A stretch of DNA of 64,000 nucleotides from Acetobacter vaccinii. GTDB taxonomy: Bacteria > Pseudomonadota > Alphaproteobacteria > Acetobacterales > Acetobacteraceae. Below, piece by piece: positions 27,442 through 37,387 of the stretch. The stretch lies in contig NZ_CP043507.1 of the NCBI RefSeq assembly GCF_008365315.1, positions 1 through 64,000 on the forward strand, read 5' to 3'. Position numbers and translations under genes: made by a program. The notes below the pieces were generated by a model. The model saw only the letters and a program-made list of their open reading frames with translations, had not been told where the DNA came from and ran no database searches. Positions within the stretch are counted from its first letter, which is position 1. Each line of letters opens with the position of its first letter.

Positions 27442-29235
27442 ATGTTCAGCAGACAGGCAAAGATCACTGGCACAGGAAAAGCGAGAAAAATCGAGACAAG
27501 TGCCAGAGGTTATGATGTTTTGCGTGATCCCGCGCTCAATAAAGGCACAGCCTTTACACAGGATGAGCGGGATTCTCTCGAGCTGAACGGGTTGTTACCA
27601 CCAATCATAACAAATGAACTGGAACCCCAGTTAACCCGCGCCCTTGCTGCTTACCGTAAAGCACCAAGTGATCTCGATAAACACATTTACATGTGGAGAC
27701 TCCATGATAACAATGTGACGCTGTTTTACGCTTTGCTTCAGCGTCATCTCATGGAAATGCTACCTGTCGTGTATGATCCTGTCGTTGGTCAGGCTATTGA
27801 GCAGTATAGTGAAGTGATAACGCGCCCACGAGGTGTTTTTCTCAGCATTAACGAACCTGAGAAAATTGAGGGAAAACTGGCAGCTTTCGGTGCCAGCGCT
27901 AACGACATTGATCTTCTGGTTGCCAGTGATGCGGAAGAAATTCTTGGCATCGGCGACTGGGGGGCCAACGGGATTGATATTTCCATAGGCAAACTGGCCG
28001 TCTATACAGCCGCTGCAGGCGTTGACCCGCACCGCGTCATTCCGGTTGTCCTGGATGTTGGGACAAATAATGAAAAACTTCTCAACGACCCACTTTATAT
28101 TGGCTATCAACACAGCCGCGTTGTCGGCAAGGTTTATGACGACTTCATCAACGCATATGTAACAGCCGCCAAAAAACTCTTTCCCAAAGCCATGCTGCAC
28201 TGGGAAGACTTCGGCTCCACAAATGCCCGCCGTATTTTAAGTCGTTACCGTGACAAGGTTCCTACCTTTAACGACGATATGCAAGGCACCGGCGCCATTG
28301 TGCTGGGGGCGTTGCTGAATGCAGTTCAACGCAGTAACGCTCTCTGGTCTGATCAGCGCATTGTCATTTTAGGAGCCGGCACAGCCGGTGTCGGGATCGC
28401 CGATCAAATTCGTGACCAAATGGTGCGGCATGGTCTTTCACAGGATGAAGCGACCCGTCGCATCTGGCTTGTGGATTTGCCTGGCCTGCTGACCGACGAC
28501 ATGACGCACGGACTCCTTGACTTTCAGATCAGCTATGCCAGACCCACTTCTGAAGTTGAGTCATGGGATCGTACCTTAGCCGATACTCTGGCTGCCACCG
28601 AAACCAGATGGCCCGCAATGGCTGCCTTACGGCGTGAAAAAGCACTGAATGGCGGCATTATCGAACTGGCTGAAGTCGTCAAAAATGTGCACCCGACAAT
28701 TCTGATCGGCACATCGACCACGCCTCATCTCTTTACCGAAGAATTGGTGAAGGATATGGCCGCGCATGTCGAGCGCCCTATTATTCTTCCACTATCCAAT
28801 CCGACAAACTTACACGAAGCTACACCCACCCAACTGATTGAGTGGACAGAAGGCCGAGTGCTCGTCGCAACGGGTGCACCGTTTGACAATGTCGTCTATC
28901 AGGGCGTTTCATACTCAATCGGGCAGGCAAACAATGCTGCTCTTTATCCGGGCCTTGGCCTCGGGACAATCGTATCGCGGGCGCGTCAGGTTTCTGACGA
29001 AATGATCTTTGCAGCGGCACAAGCAGTTGCCAGTCAGGCAACAGATATAGCCCCAGGTGCAGCTCTGTTACCATCCAATGCAGATCTGCGTGCAACGTCT
29101 AGTGTTGTCGCTATAGAAGTTGCACGCAAAGCGCAGGAGCAGAATCTTACTCCGTTCGAAATCAAGGATGTGATTGAAGCCGTCAATGAATATCAGTGGT
29201 GGCCTATTTATACCACTGTGAATGCGATCAAATGA
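27442..29235 (+). CDS. NAD-dependent malic enzyme
   Basis: A 597-residue malic enzyme of the long (MaeA/SfcA) type, which converts malate to pyruvate, CO2 and NADH. It shows RGVFLSINE, VASDAEEILGIGDWGANGIDISIGKL, LDVGTNN, the metal site FNDDMQGTG (about 276-284), the nucleotide fold GAGTAGVGIADQI and PLSNPT. I chose ATG 27442, which has GAGGAAAGAG upstream; an ATG at 27412 is also in frame but lacks an RBS. The C-terminus differs from E. coli MaeA but appears complete. Confidence 0.9.
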   Translation: MFSRQAKITGTGKARKIETSARGYDVLRDPALNKGTAFTQDERDSLELNGLLPPIITNELEPQLTRALAAYRKAPSDLDKHIYMWRLHDNNVTLFYALLQRHLMEMLPVVYDPVVGQAIEQYSEVITRPRGVFLSINEPEKIEGKLAAFGASANDIDLLVASDAEEILGIGDWGANGIDISIGKLAVYTAAAGVDPHRVIPVVLDVGTNNEKLLNDPLYIGYQHSRVVGKVYDDFINAYVTAAKKLFPKAMLHWEDFGSTNARRILSRYRDKVPTFNDDMQGTGAIVLGALLNAVQRSNALWSDQRIVILGAGTAGVGIADQIRDQMVRHGLSQDEATRRIWLVDLPGLLTDDMTHGLLDFQISYARPTSEVESWDRTLADTLAATETRWPAMAALRREKALNGGIIELAEVVKNVHPTILIGTSTTPHLFTEELVKDMAAHVERPIILPLSNPTNLHEATPTQLIEWTEGRVLVATGAPFDNVVYQGVSYSIGQANNAALYPGLGLGTIVSRARQVSDEMIFAAAQAVASQATDIAPGAALLPSNADLRATSSVVAIEVARKAQEQNLTPFEIKDVIEAVNEYQWWPIYTTVNAIK

Positions 29236-29249
29236 GACTTTTTGTTTAG

Positions 29250-30206
29250 TCTTACGGTTGCATTTTGTATTGTGAGTTAGCGCGAATAGCATTGACCTGA
29301 TGTGTTCGTCGAAAGACGGACCATCTGAGGATGTGAGCGACAGACTGTCTGCCTTGTGCAAGTTTTGCGATGAGGCCCCTGATTTCCTGAATGGATCAGC
29401 GGACGACGATTATCATGTTCTACGTTATTTTTTCAGTTTTCGTGAATTTTCCTAATACCGCACACTTGCCCTGATGGCATAGGGCAGCATGACCAGAGAG
29501 ACATACCGATGCCACCCATGCCAGGAACGTGTTTCGTTATAATCAAAGCCGAATTTGCTTTTGGCTGGCTCGAAACATTTTTCGATCCTACAGCGCATCC
29601 CTTTGACGTTCACCAGTTCCTTCATAGTGGTCCCTTTCGGGCGCCAAGTCATAAAACAGGCCAGATTTCCATCAGCGCTGTTGTTGCGGATAAGCAGGTC
29701 ACGTGTCACAATTGAGGTCTGGAACAATCAAACTCCGCCGCATCAAGATCAGTAAGCGCAAGACATGCCCAGTTACAGAACTGCTCCACCTTTGTGCGCT
29801 TCCCACAGACAAACGAGACTAGGCCTGATTTGGCAGTTCGTGATCTTGCCTGCATATCCCGTATACTGCCGCGCCACACAGCAGGGTGCATAACCTTTCT
29901 TCAGAAAACCGGTCTCATCTGGGCAGAACGCTATCTTCAGTGATCAGATTGCTTGACCACTTGCTCCCTGACAACATCACTCTGCTTCAATACGCATCCA
30001 ACCAATCTTGCGTGATTCATTGCCAATCGGAACGTTAAGATACCACAACACGCTGTTGCGTAAACAACGCGAGATCCGCTCCTTGGCTGTCCTAAGTCCA
30101 AACACCCACAAATCCAGCATATCTTCAATAGACCCAGCACCACTCATTATATCCTGAATCATGGTGCTCATAGATTCAGAATTCAACACAAAATTCAACT
30201 GTAATG
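29250..30206 (-). pseudogene. IS1452-like copy D, decayed and internally deleted
   Basis: A remnant of about 957 bp against 1404-1411 bp for the other copies. The ends are recognisable but mutated (CTTACGGTTGCATTTTG at the left; CACAAAATTCAACTGTAATG at the right). Minus-strand pieces include ETRSWHGWHRYVSLVMLPYA, GTTMKELVNVKGMRCRIEKCFE and TMIQDIMSGAGSIEDMLDLW, in several frames with about 450 bp missing. It is older than copies A-C. Confidence 0.85.
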
Positions 30207-30572
30207 CGAGTATAGCTTTACTGTAACCAGATAATAAAGTTCTTATAATTTTTAATTATTTATTTTACACTCGTAATATTTATATATTAATATTTTTATG
30301 AAATAAATTTACGAAAATACATTATGTAATTTATATTTTACTTTTAATTTTGAATGATACTGTTTTTAATTATCTTTATCCCATCAAATCCTAGCGCAGC
30401 GAAGGCGTTGGCGACCCTAGTAAGGCAAGAGCTATGAGAATTTTTTGAAACAATGTAGGGGCGATGAACGATGATTTCGTAGATTTAATTATTTACTCTA
30501 GTTGCAGTAAATACCTTTTACAAATTCTCGGTTTTTTGAAAAAATTAACCAATATACTTCTTGTGGGGCAGT
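30207..30572. other. AT-rich intergenic region
   Basis: No convincing gene. The first 150 bases are very AT-rich. It should contain the promoter of the transporter gene that follows. A short GC-richer patch at 30390-30440 has no recognisable coding signal. Confidence 0.5.
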
Positions 30573-31508
30573 ATGTTAGAGACTATTTGTGGCGCAATAT
30601 TTCCTATTGTTTTATCAATGGTTCTCGGTTACATTTCTGCCTCAGCGGGAATGTTTAATAGAGATCAAGCAACTGCTATGAACCGTATGGTTCTAAAGTT
30701 TGCATTGCCTTTAGACTTGTTTGTTGGAATATCAAGAATTGATCGTCAACAAATTTTAAATTCGCAAGCATTTGCAGCGGTTATCATAGGGTGGATGATC
30801 GTCAGCTTTTTATTAACGTATTGTTTGTCTCGATTTGTTTTCAATCGGACGGTGTCGTTAGCTACACTTCAGGCTCTTGCAGTTGGCAATCCATCAGTGC
30901 CTTTCGTAGGCTCTGCGGTGCTTGGTTTCCTGTTTGGTGGTAAGAGCGCACTGGCAGTGTCACTCGCCAGTATGACTATTAATGTTGTATTGATTCCAAT
31001 AGTATTTTTTCTTCTAGCCGGTGATAATGAAGAAACAATGGGCGAGTCTGGAGGGTGGCTCGTGCATCTTAAACAAGCGTTTAAACAACCAGTTGTTTTA
31101 GCGCCACTGATTGCTTTTCTCTTGGTTTTATCAGGTGTACCTGTGCCAAAAATGATAAATACATCTTTTATCATGTTGGGGAAATCTACGGGTGGTGTTG
31201 CGATGTTTTCAGCAGGTATTCTTCTTTGTCTTATGCGTCCTATAATAAATAAAATGATTATAACATCGGTTTTAATAAGAAATATTGTATCTCCACTATG
31301 TGCTTGGGGATTGGCGTTGGCAGTGCACCTCCCGTCTTTTTACTTGAGAGAAGCCGTCCTTACATTCGCAATGCCTTCTGCATCTATAATTGTAATTCTC
31401 TCCAGTCAGATTAAAAAAGGCGAGCGAGAAGCCGCATCGACTGTTTTTTTATCAACAATTGTTGCTATTTTCACAATGGGAGCGCTGATTGCACTAACAG
31501 ATCAATGA
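30573..31508 (+). CDS. Auxin efflux carrier (AEC)-family transporter, MdcF-like
   Basis: A 311-residue integral membrane protein with about ten hydrophobic segments. The beginning (CGAIFPIVLSMVLGYISA), the VGNPSVPFVGSAVLGFLFG stretch and the C-terminal ASIIVILSSQIKKGEREA match the AEC family, some members of which carry malonate or malate. ATG 30573 is preferred to the TTG at 30561. Lower GC than the backbone suggests transfer. Co-location with malic enzyme hints at a dicarboxylate substrate, but this is inference. Confidence 0.75.
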   Translation: MLETICGAIFPIVLSMVLGYISASAGMFNRDQATAMNRMVLKFALPLDLFVGISRIDRQQILNSQAFAAVIIGWMIVSFLLTYCLSRFVFNRTVSLATLQALAVGNPSVPFVGSAVLGFLFGGKSALAVSLASMTINVVLIPIVFFLLAGDNEETMGESGGWLVHLKQAFKQPVVLAPLIAFLLVLSGVPVPKMINTSFIMLGKSTGGVAMFSAGILLCLMRPIINKMIITSVLIRNIVSPLCAWGLALAVHLPSFYLREAVLTFAMPSASIIVILSSQIKKGEREAASTVFLSTIVAIFTMGALIALTDQ

Positions 31509-31587
31509 TAAATATATCGAATTAATATTTATAGATTATTTTCCAATTATATCGGGACAATATCTTATAATGAGAGGGTTTTTCTAG

Positions 31588-32433
31588 GCTCAGGACTCAT
31601 TTTTTGAGCCAGAAGATGAAGCTTGCAGCGATATGGATTGCGGACATGAAGGTATGAGCGCACCGGTCATATCGGGTCGCAACACGTCGCCAGTCCTTCA
31701 GCTTTGCGAACATGTTTTCGATCAGATGGCGCCTTTTATACAGATGCCAGTCGTAAGGTGGCTTTGATTTCCTGTTCTTCTTCGGCGGAATACAGGCGGT
31801 GATGTTCCGGTCTGCGAGAGACTGTCTGATTTTATTGCTGTCGTATCCCCGATCACCGATGACTTCCTCTGTCTCATCCGGCAGGTCCACCAGCAGAACA
31901 TCAGCACCTTTGAAATCACTGACCTGTCCAGCAGTCAGATGAAGGCGGACAGGGCGTCCCTGTCCATCACATATGGCATGGAGTTTTGAGTTCAGGCCGC
32001 CTTTTGTGCGTCCGATATGGCGGGGAAAAGCCCCTTTTTAAGCAGGGACGCTGCCGTTCTATGCGCTTTGAGGTGTGTTGCATCAATCATCAGGCGCTTT
32101 GAACGGCCAGCCTGCTCTGTCAGCGCGACGAAGATCCGGTCGAAGACACCCAGGCGGCTCCACCGGATGAAGCGATTATACAAAGTCTTGTGCGGACCAT
32201 ACGCTTTCGGAGCGTCTTTCCACTGAAGACCGTTGCGGATCACATAAACAATCCCGCTCAGAACACGCCGGTCATCCACGCGTGGCACTCCGTGCGCCAG
32301 AGGGAAAAACGGCCTGATCCGTTCCATCTGGCGCTCGGACAGCAAAAACATGTCACTCACAGGCTTAACCTCCATCGATAAGCCTCTGAATCACAATGCC
32401 CTACTCAGTTCAATAAATTAATAGGTCCTGAGC
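31588..32433 (-). mobile_element. IS5-family element (IS427-like group), complete
   Basis: An 846-bp element with short inverted ends GCTCAGGAC / GTCCTGAGC. It is flanked by CTAG at 31584-31587 and 32434-32437, a 4-bp duplication (or TA if one base more is assigned to each end). The right CTAG is also the left flank of IS1452-like copy B, so the two elements abut. Confidence 0.8.
31597..32375 (-). CDS. IS5-family transposase in two overlapping frames
   Basis: The N-terminal frame (31992-32375, 127 residues) has LSERQMERIRPFFP and GLQWKDAPKAYGPHKTLYNRF. The C-terminal frame continues with KGGLNSKLHAICDGQGRPVR, VIGDRGYDSNKI and RRHLIENMFAKLKDWRRVATRYDR. The shift falls near 32030-32045 at an A5-G4 run followed by CTTTTCCCC, a plausible slippery site, as programmed frameshifting is known in this IS group. 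It is either a normal two-frame transposase or a frameshift mutant. Confidence 0.75.
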
Positions 32434-32437
32434 CTAG

Positions 32438-33841
32438 CACTACAGTTGCATTTTGTGTCGTGAGTGAAAGCGCATAGCGTTGGCCTGATGTGTTCGTCGA
32501 AAGACGGACCATCTGAGGATATGGGCGACGGGTAGGCGGCGTTGTGCAAGCTTTACAACGATGCGCCTGATTTCCTGTATGGACCATCGGATAAGGATAA
32601 TCGTCTTCTGCGTTGTGTTTTTTTCGGTTTCAGTGAGTTTGCCTGATACCGCACACTTGCCATGACGGCATAGGCAAGCATGACCAAAGAGACATGCCGA
32701 TGCCAACCATGCCAGGAACGGGTTTCGTTATGATCGAGACCGAATTCGTTTTTGGCTGCTTCGAAACATTCTTCGATCCTCCAGCGCGTTCCTTCAACGT
32801 TCACGAGTTCCTGTATGGTCGTCCCTTTCGGACACCAAGTCGTAAAATAGGCGAGGTCTCCATCGACGATGGTCCGACGGATCAACAGGCCACGTGTCCA
32901 TGATCCGGCAATAGGGCAGTCAAATTCTTCAGCATCCAGATCGGCAAGCGCAAGATATGCCCAGTCATACAGTCGCTCACCCTTTGTGCCGTGCCCCGCA
33001 GACAGGCGGTGCCAGTCATTCTCTGACAGAGCCGCCGCAATATCTCTTGCTTCTCCTGCAATCAGCGGGTCTGTTGCCCATGACCCGAACCAGTGATTGC
33101 CTTTGACGCCAAGGACATATCCTATTCCTGCCCGACGAAGTGTGCGTTCCACATCGCCGACGCCATACACGCTGTCTGCTGCGACCCAGCGGAAGGGCAC
33201 GCCGACCTCGATACTGCGCTCGATCATCATCGAGGCCAACGCCGGTTTGGTTGCAAATACCACGTCATCGGGAACGTGGGTCTGCTGGAGGCGCTCACGG
33301 TTCGATGTCCAGTCTTGCGGGAGATACAGGGCGCGGTCAATAAAGGCATGGCCACGCGCCGAGACATAGGTGGCAAATACCCCAATCTGGCAGTTCGTGA
33401 TCTTGCCGGCAGATCCCGTATACTGCCGCCCGACACTGCATGACCTTTCTTCAGAAAACCGGTCTCATCAATCACCAGTACACCATCTTCAGTGCCCAGA
33501 TGCTCGATCACATATTCCCTCACGACATCACGAAGAGCATCGGCATCCCAGCGCCCGCGCCCCAAAAGTGCCTGCTGCCGCCAGGAACCGGGATCTCCTG
33601 CGGCTTCTGCCCGCATCCAACCTGTCTTGCGTGGATCATTGCCAATTAAAACATCAAGGAAAGAACACGCTGAATCCGCGACACGCTTTTGCGTAAACAG
33701 TGGAGCAATCCGCTCCTTGGCTGATCGAAGCGAACGCACCCATAATTCCAGCGTCTCTTCAACAGACGCACCACCAGTCATCATATCCTGAATCATGGTT
33801 ATTCATAGAGTCAGAACTCAACACAATATGCAACTGTAGTG
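32438..33841 (-). mobile_element. IS1452-like copy B (frameshifted)
   Basis: A 1404-bp element with intact ends and a matching CTAG on both sides (32434-32437, 33842-33845). It is 7 bp shorter than copy A. It is inverted relative to copies A and C and encodes the same proteins as copy C. Confidence 0.9.
32553..33796 (-). pseudogene. IS701-family transposase, copy B, 7-nt deletion
   Basis: Coding is split into 33227-33796 (189 residues) and 32553-33263 (236 residues). Compared with copy A, 7 nt are missing after GFLKKG, just past the first catalytic Asp, which shifts the frame. The rest, including VAADSVYGVG and the EECFEAAKNEF Glu, is intact. It is probably inactive unless the frame is corrected by slippage. 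Confidence 0.85.
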
Positions 33842-33845
33842 CTAG

Positions 33846-34341
33846 GGCCAGGGGCAGTTCATGAGCCTATCCGGGGGCCAAAGCAAAACCGAAGGCTTTC
33901 CCATGTCCATCAGCGATCACGCAGACTTTTGTGCCACAACCGCCGCGAGAGCGGCCAAGAGCTTCACGATGGTCTCGTTCTTCGAAAGAGGCTCCTTTTT
34001 GTGAGCTCCCGCCGCTTTGTGATGAGCCTTGATGTTCGTGCCATCCAGAAAAGTCATTCCGAACGCCACTTCGTATTGGTCCTGAACCCGTCCGAGCAGG
34101 CGCTCCCATACACAGAGTTTCGCCCGGCAGATGAAAAGCTGTGCCGCCCGCCACCACGGACCCAGTTCAGTGGGGATACCCGCCATTTCGCACCACTCAC
34201 ATGACGCCAGAAAATCGCTGCTATCGTGCGCCGCAGATCATAGGGCAGCGTCTTGCTTCGTGGGTAAACCGCCTCAATCAAATGTTCCCAGATCGCCCAT
34301 GTCTCGTCCGTAAAAGTGCCTGTTCCGTTTCCTTCTTCCAT
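33846..34341 (-). pseudogene. Truncated IS5-family transposase fragment
   Basis: The N-terminal half of a different IS5-family transposase, spread over frames: TWAIWEHLIEAVYPRSKTLP, FWRHVSGAKWR, FLDGTNIKAHHKAAG, RGGCGTKVCVIADGHGKAF, then ALAPG-stop-AHELPLAL, where a TAG replaces a Gln codon. It ends at the CTAG that borders copy B, so its 3' half was lost at that junction. It is not functional. Confidence 0.75.
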
Positions 34342-34414
34342 CCCTACAATATAGAAAGAGTTTCAAGATCTAACAGATTTTAAACTTCGTAAACCAAAAT
34401 CAAATACAACGAAT

Positions 34415-34513
34415 ATGAGAAATCCAAAGAGCCCAGAACATAAAGCGAGAATGGCAGAAGCTGCTCGTCAGAGGTGGGCTAAGACACGAGGACTCCATAA
34501 GGCTGGGGATTGA
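34415..34513 (+). pseudogene. Fragment resembling a NUMOD3-type DNA-binding tail
   Basis: A 32-codon open stretch (MRNPKSPEHKARMAEAARQRW...) that reads on in frame from KLRKPKSN upstream. The repeated [RK]KPKS..H...MAEAAR pattern resembles NUMOD3 motifs of phage-type homing endonucleases. The rest of any such gene is missing, cut off by the IS5 fragment on its left. It is probably a remnant; the family call is tentative. Confidence 0.35.
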
Positions 34514-34565
34514 CGGATAGGCTATACGAAATAGCTTTAGTCTATCATTGGATTCGGAGATAAAG

Positions 34566-34937
34566 ATGAAAATTGTAACTCTAGCCCATATTACCTTAAA
34601 CCGACCGGGTAGTCTTAGCAGAGGTGGGTTTCAGAGTGGTGTCAGCGATGGCTCACCCAGAGATCGTTCTGAAACGGTTATCCTAGAAGGCAATGAACAG
34701 GGTGATGTTCTCGAAGCCGTTAAGAAAATCGCTATACAGCATGGAGAGCATGAAGAACAATTGTCTCTTTTGAATGTATCGACACCCTATGGAACACCAG
34801 ATGGAACGATATGTTTTTCTGAGAAACACCAACCTTACGGTGGGACGCAATTTGGCAGTCATTATTCGGTCTGTAAGGTCTTTCCTGCTTTAGAAGCGGG
34901 TGGTCGTTATTTCCGTCTCAATGAAGTTATATTTTGA
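34566..34937 (+). CDS. Unknown protein between IS elements
   Basis: A 123-residue protein, not recognised. ATG 34566 is preceded by GGAGATAAAG and is favoured over 34548. The sequence is of balanced composition (KIVTLAHITLNRPG at the start; YGGTQFGSHYSVCK near the end) and looks like a genuine globular domain. It lies next to the NUMOD3-like fragment and stops 14 nt before IS1452-like copy C, so it is probably cargo from a phage or plasmid that the IS elements have cut up. Confidence 0.5.
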   Translation: MKIVTLAHITLNRPGSLSRGGFQSGVSDGSPRDRSETVILEGNEQGDVLEAVKKIAIQHGEHEEQLSLLNVSTPYGTPDGTICFSEKHQPYGGTQFGSHYSVCKVFPALEAGGRYFRLNEVIF

Positions 34938-34951
34938 TATTTCTAAATTAG

Positions 34952-36355
34952 CACTACAGTTGCATTTTGTGTTGAGTTCTGACTCTATGAATAACCATGA
35001 TTCAGGATATGATGACTGGTGGTGCGTCTGTTGAAGAGACGCTGGAATTATGGGTGCGTTCGCTTCGATCAGCCAAGGAGCGGATTGCTCCACTGTTTAC
35101 GCAAAAGCGTGTCGCGGATTCAGCGTGTTCTTTCCTTGATGTTTTAATTGGCAATGATCCACGCAAGACAGGTTGGATGCGGGCAGAAGCCGCAGGAGAT
35201 CCCGGTTCCTGGCGGCAGCAGGCACTTTTGGGGCGCGGGCGCTGGGATGCCGATGCTCTTCGTGATGTCGTGAGGGAATATGTGATCGAGCATCTGGGCA
35301 CTGAAGATGGTGTACTGGTGATTGATGAGACCGGTTTTCTGAAGAAAGGTCATGCAGTGTCGGGCGGCAGTATACGGGATCTGCCGGCAAGATCACGAAC
35401 TGCCAGATTGGGGTATTTGCCACCTATGTCTCGGCGCGTGGCCATGCCTTTATTGACCGCGCCCTGTATCTCCCGCAAGACTGGACATCGAACCGTGAGC
35501 GCCTCCAGCAGACCCACGTTCCCGATGACGTGGTATTTGCAACCAAACCGGCGTTGGCCTCGATGATGATCGAGCGCAGTATCGAGGTCGGCGTGCCCTT
35601 CCGCTGGGTCGCAGCAGACAGCGTGTATGGCGTCGGCGATGTGGAACGCACACTTCGTCGGGCAGGAATAGGATATGTCCTTGGCGTCAAAGGCAATCAC
35701 TGGTTCGGGTCATGGGCAACAGACCCGCTGATTGCAGGAGAAGCAAGAGATATTGCGGCGGCTCTGTCAGAGAATGACTGGCACCGCCTGTCTGCGGGGC
35801 ACGGCACAAAGGGTGAGCGACTGTATGACTGGGCATATCTTGCGCTTGCCGATCTGGATGCTGAAGAATTTGACTGCCCTATTGCCGGATCATGGACACG
35901 TGGCCTGTTGATCCGTCGGACCATCGTCGATGGAGACCTCGCCTATTTTACGACTTGGTGTCCGAAAGGGACGACCATACAGGAACTCGTGAACGTTGAA
36001 GGAACGCGCTGGAGGATCGAAGAATGTTTCGAAGCAGCCAAAAACGAATTCGGTCTCGATCATAACGAAACCCGTTCCTGGCATGGTTGGCATCGGCATG
36101 TCTCTTTGGTCATGCTTGCCTATGCCGTCATGGCAAGTGTGCGGTATCAGGCAAACTCACTGAAACCGAAAAAAACACAACGCAGAAGACGATTATCCTT
36201 ATCCGATGGTCCATACAGGAAATCAGGCGCATCGTTGTAAAGCTTGCACAACGCCGCCTACCCGTCGCCCATATCCTCAGATGGTCCGTCTTTCGACGAA
36301 CACATCAGGCCAACGCTATGCGCTTTCACTCACGACACAAAATGCAACTGTAGTG
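34952..36355 (+). mobile_element. IS1452-like copy C (frameshifted)
   Basis: A 1404-bp element, the inverted counterpart of copy B with the same predicted proteins. The flanks are TTAG on the left and CTAA on the right, reverse complements of each other and not a direct duplication. Together with copy B it brackets 1.1 kb (33842-34951) as a large inverted repeat. Confidence 0.9.
34997..36240 (+). pseudogene. IS701-family transposase, copy C, 7-nt deletion
   Basis: Split into 34997-35566 and 35530-36240 by the same 7-nt deletion as copy B, at the same place. Shared loss means both derive from one inactivated element. Copy A could supply transposase in trans. Confidence 0.85.
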
Positions 36356-36363
36356 CTAATCGT

Positions 36364-37158
36364 TTATTCATGAGATTTGTTTGTATTATATCGCATATTC
36401 CAACTCTCGATGAGCTTATCAAGATTATCAAGACTAACTGCAGGAGAACAGAAAAATCCTTGAAAACGCCTGACTCCCATTCCTTTTAACTCGTAGAACG
36501 CATTCATTGTTTCCACGCCCTCAGCGTAGCAATAAATTTGCATCCTATTGCAGTAATATATAATGGCTTCTATCAATGCTTGTGTTTTAAGGTTGGACGA
36601 AAAATTTACCAACATACCTTTATCAATTTTTATTCCATAAAGATCTATATCAATAACCGGCAGTAACGTACTGTGTTCAGAGAAAAAATCATCAAGAGAA
36701 AATTTAAAGCCATAATTTATGAGGTTTTTTATTTTTAAAACAATGTTTTTGTTTACTTTCATTCTTTCTGAAATTTCAAAAATAATATTCTTTGGATTGC
36801 GTGGTTTTTTTTTAGAAATCTCTTTTAGACGATCCAAAAAAACCTTATTATTTATATCTATTTGAGACACGTTTATAGAAACACTATATCTCCCATTATA
36901 TTTTTTTATGAATTTTTCAGCATAGTCAATACATAATGTAGTAACCTTTTTATGGAGATCATTCTCCGATAGAAGTGGCTGGAAATAATCTGGAGAAAAT
37001 ATCCGGCCACACCTACATTTAACTCGCATTAACTGCTCAAAACAGACGATATTTAAGAACTCATCTAGAACAGGTTGGAAATAAATTTCCACGAGATCCT
37101 TTTCGAAGAAATCACTATATTCCTGCTCTGTACAATTCCCACATGGAAAAACTATCAT
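36364..37158 (-). CDS. EAL-domain protein (c-di-GMP phosphodiesterase-like)
   Basis: A 264-residue single-domain EAL protein. The signature is FEQLMR in place of EALLR. The other catalytic positions appear kept: INVSQ, FEISE, SLDDFF, IKIDKG, YAEGVET and RFQGFF. It could hydrolyse c-di-GMP or act as a binding protein. AT-rich codons differ from the backbone. The ATG overlaps the stop of a 61-codon frame upstream (TAATG) and no RBS is visible, which suggests translational coupling. The gene ends 8 nt from copy C. Confidence 0.8.
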   Translation of the reverse strand: MIVFPCGNCTEQEYSDFFEKDLVEIYFQPVLDEFLNIVCFEQLMRVKCRCGRIFSPDYFQPLLSENDLHKKVTTLCIDYAEKFIKKYNGRYSVSINVSQIDINNKVFLDRLKEISKKKPRNPKNIIFEISERMKVNKNIVLKIKNLINYGFKFSLDDFFSEHSTLLPVIDIDLYGIKIDKGMLVNFSSNLKTQALIEAIIYYCNRMQIYCYAEGVETMNAFYELKGMGVRRFQGFFCSPAVSLDNLDKLIESWNMRYNTNKSHE

Positions 37159-37343
37159 TAGGAGGCTCTTTCAATATAATAAGGAAGAAATTTACTATTG
37201 ATCTTCCAATTACACATCAAATTACTCCAATATTTTTTGCAAGTTTTCACAGTACCATCCATGAGTATTTCTTTAAAATTCCTACATTCATTTCTATCAG
37301 CACAATAACTTTCCATGAAAGAGACTGCGTCCACATATGACAT
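37158..37343 (-). CDS. Small cysteine-rich reading frame coupled to the EAL gene
   Basis: A 61-residue frame with four Cys (YCADRNEC, VKTCKKYW, NLMCNW). It is not recognised. Its TAA overlaps the EAL ATG and it starts 45 nt after the chemoreceptor stop, so it fits an operon of three. The EAL protein itself begins with another pair of Cys (CGNC). It could be a leader or a small regulatory partner; it may also be non-coding. Confidence 0.35.
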   Translation of the reverse strand: MSYVDAVSFMESYCADRNECRNFKEILMDGTVKTCKKYWSNLMCNWKINSKFLPYYIERAS

Positions 37344-37387
37344 GAAACACAGTCTCTAAAGGTTTCGTTCTTAATATATAATATATA

